Source: Chrysomallon squamiferum (lineage: Eukaryota; Mollusca; Gastropoda; Neomphalida; Peltospiridae). Taken from it: a stretch of 64,000 nt of DNA. Numbering within the stretch: position 1 is the first letter of the stretch; each line of letters begins with the position of its first letter. Positions 61,749 to 64,000 of this stretch are shown one piece after another. The DNA lies in NCBI GenBank assembly GCA_012295275.1, contig CM022677.1:3913053-3977052 (forward strand), read 5' to 3'. A program made the position numbers and the translations under genes. The notes beneath the pieces were generated by a model. That model was given only the letters and a program-made list of their open reading frames with translations, was not told the origin of the DNA and searched no databases.

Positions 61749-63340
61749 TGTTATGTTTTGCTTTATGTAATATAGAAAATATTAGAGCCTATGCATATTA
61801 TTCAACAGCAAAATAATAAATAAATAAATATCAACGAATAACACCATATAATAAAAATAATATTAAAAATAAAAGAAAATGTAGAAGTTAGAAAAAGAAG
61901 AAAAATTTTCTTTTGCATTTAAGCTTTTAATACTAAAATATTAAATATCATTATCTATAAAAAAAAAAAAATAATAAAAACAAAAGCCTATTTTAAGATA
62001 TTTGTTTAATATTTATTTATTTATTTTGATTACTACTTCAGTATTTTTATATAATATTTTATTTTATTCTATTTAAGTTATTTATTCATTTATTTTGTGT
62101 AACCATTCTTAAAAAGACATTTTATAATTTCTATGAATCTTGGCTAGAAATTGTATAGCAATCAAATTAGATTAAAAATCATGTTTAACAAAGGTCACAT
62201 TTTGGTCAGCTTGCTCTGGTGAAAGTACCACATCACTGAGCATTTATCAGTTCATCACAGACCCATCACCATGATGATGTCATCAGTGATTGTGAGTCTT
62301 ACTACTATATATACAACATATTTACATTTTGTGAAACTTTGGACTAGGACTAAAACGATGAAAATGCATGTTTAAGATAATGACTGTATATGAATAGAAC
62401 CAGTTATTAAATTTAAGCACAACTGAATTAAGCTTTACTTTATTTAAATTCTTCTGAAGTTGTTATTTTCTTCTTAAAATTATTACACGTAATAATTATT
62501 TTGCTTCGTATTATTCTTGTGGAAAATATTTATTTTTTATCTTTATACTTAGAGAAAATATTTATTTTTAATTATATGCTGAACATTGTATCATTTTATT
62601 CTTTAGGATGTTCCATATAGGAATTATTTTGTTGTAACCTACATAATCTGAAAGATTTTTTAAAAAATTAAAAATATTTATTGTATAACATACTGTAGTT
62701 ATGTAGAACTGTAAACTATAAAAAAAATTTAAACATTTAAAATTCAATTTTTTTTTTTTTTTTTAAATTTTTTTTTATCTGTTTTTAAAAATCTTTTTAA
62801 AAAAAGTTATAAAAAATGATGTTACACTTTAATTTATGATAGTTTTACTAAATGTTATAGACTGCTGAATGTAATTTATCTTGAACCAAAATCTGACATT
62901 ATTCATCTGAAATAAATCTGACATAATTTTAACCATCAATTTTCTAACACTGTGGTATCAGACCTCTTCAGATAACAGGACTTTGACATGCCGGTCACTT
63001 TACACAATGGCCTGATTAAACAGTATGACTTAGACAACATGTAACAAAAGATGATTTGTTGATATTGGAGTCCAGTTTTATATTTGTAAATACTTTGTTA
63101 GGATAATCTGTTATATTTGTGATCATGTCATTGTTTAGTCTAGATCACTGATCATGTTGGCGTACAGTCTAGTATGTTGGTAATGTCCATGTACAGTCTA
63201 GGAATATTGTAAAATACTTTTGTTACATAATCACTTTACATTGTAAAATAACTGTTCCAATCTTGTTGACTGAGCATTATTTTTATATATGTACTGTAAT
63301 AATACAATTGCTGTTACTAGAAAGTCATTTTAATAATGTA
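61749..63340 (+). other. Probable CUEDC1 3' UTR and downstream sequence
   Basis: AATAAATAAATAAAT at about 61814-61829 supplies candidate polyadenylation signals close to the stop; further AAT-rich words follow. The sequence is AT-rich with no open frame of interest. A short word, GTACAGTCTAG, is repeated at about 63163-63203. Confidence 0.45.
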
Positions 63341-63349
63341 TAATATAGT

Positions 63350-64000
63350 ACATACAGAAGTTATTATACAGTTATGTATAACTGCATTGTAATGTGTTAT
63401 AGTATTTTGTTGAATAATAATGAAGTTATTACACAGCAAATTATAATGAAGTTTTACAGTTGAGTATTTTGAAGTTACTACACATAGGATGTGAAGTTAT
63501 ACAGTACTAATTATAGAATGGTATGTTACAGTTATTAGACAAAGGTATATGATGAGGTTATACAATTGTATATAATGAAATTAAACAATAAATATTGAAA
63601 TTACTATACAGTAGAATATAATGAAGTTTTGCAATAGTACATAATGAAATTATTACAGTAGTAAATGAAGTTATACAATATTATATAATGAAATTATTGA
63701 ACACTAGTATATAATGAAGTTATACAATATATAATGAAATTATTGTACAGTAGTATATAATGAAGTTATACAATATATAATGAAATTATTGTACAGTAGT
63801 ATATAATGAAGTTACAGTATATAATGAAATTATTACATGGTATATAATGAAGTTATGCAATAGTATGTAATGAAATTATTGTACAGTAGTATATGATGAA
63901 GTTATAACAAGTGTATAAAATTAAGTCATTATAGAATATTATAAAATGAAGTTATTGTACAAAAGTTTATATAATGAAGTCATAACACAATGGTATATAA
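63350..64000. repeat. Degenerate tandem repeat, about 46-bp unit
   Basis: GTATATAATGAAGTTATACA alternates with ATATAATGAAATTATTGTAC about 14 times, reaching the window edge. The cleanest copies are at 63700-63850. Confidence 0.88.

Overview
The window looks like nuclear DNA of an invertebrate animal, most likely a lophotrochozoan such as a mollusc (inference; no marker settles the taxon). It is strongly AT-rich and crowded with (ATT)n, (CA)n, (GA)n and ATCT-type microsatellites and long minisatellite arrays. Its genes are split into short exons with GT-AG introns, animal splice signals and the standard code. Open reading frames are a poor guide here: most long ones come from tandem repeats. 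The genes below were assembled exon by exon from splice sites, phase continuity and protein-family similarity.

Layout. 1.6-10.7 kb (+): seven phase-compatible exons of a gene I do not recognise, with minisatellites in its introns, including a 3.2-kb array of a roughly 45-bp unit. 11-30 kb: no convincing host gene; simple repeats, an 80-bp array, a 51-bp GA-rich array, two related copies of a dispersed repeat of about 2.5 kb (one carrying a decayed transposase-like tail with a PHD-like zinc motif), a 75-bp array with a perfect palindrome and a 43-bp array with forkhead-like sites. 30.7-41 kb: a roughly 1.5-kb segment occurs twice in direct orientation. Between the copies lie minus-strand exons of an ErbB/EGFR-type kinase domain with two in-frame stops. 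41.2-46.9 kb (-): phase-1 EGF-like exons of an extracellular protein.

47.1-61.7 kb is the gene-rich part: ACOX3-type acyl-CoA oxidase (-) and acetoacetyl-CoA synthetase (+) lie head to head, 462 bp apart, and so probably share a promoter region. Both act in lipid and acyl-CoA metabolism. Both lose their 3' exons: ACOX3 is followed by EGF-like exons, and AACS by the 3' half of a CUEDC1-like gene whose CUE-domain exons are not visible.

Three otherwise conserved exons carry net single-base frameshifts (unknown gene near 5.15 kb, ACOX3 near 51.1 kb, CUEDC1 near 60.97 kb). With the two truncated gene junctions, this raises either assembly and indel error or real rearrangement and decay. I found no CRISPR array, no tRNA or rRNA gene and no operon-like bacterial content. 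The most interesting items are the broken kinase between duplicated flanks, the symmetric gene truncations, the CpG-decay signature in the large satellite and the motif-bearing arrays.
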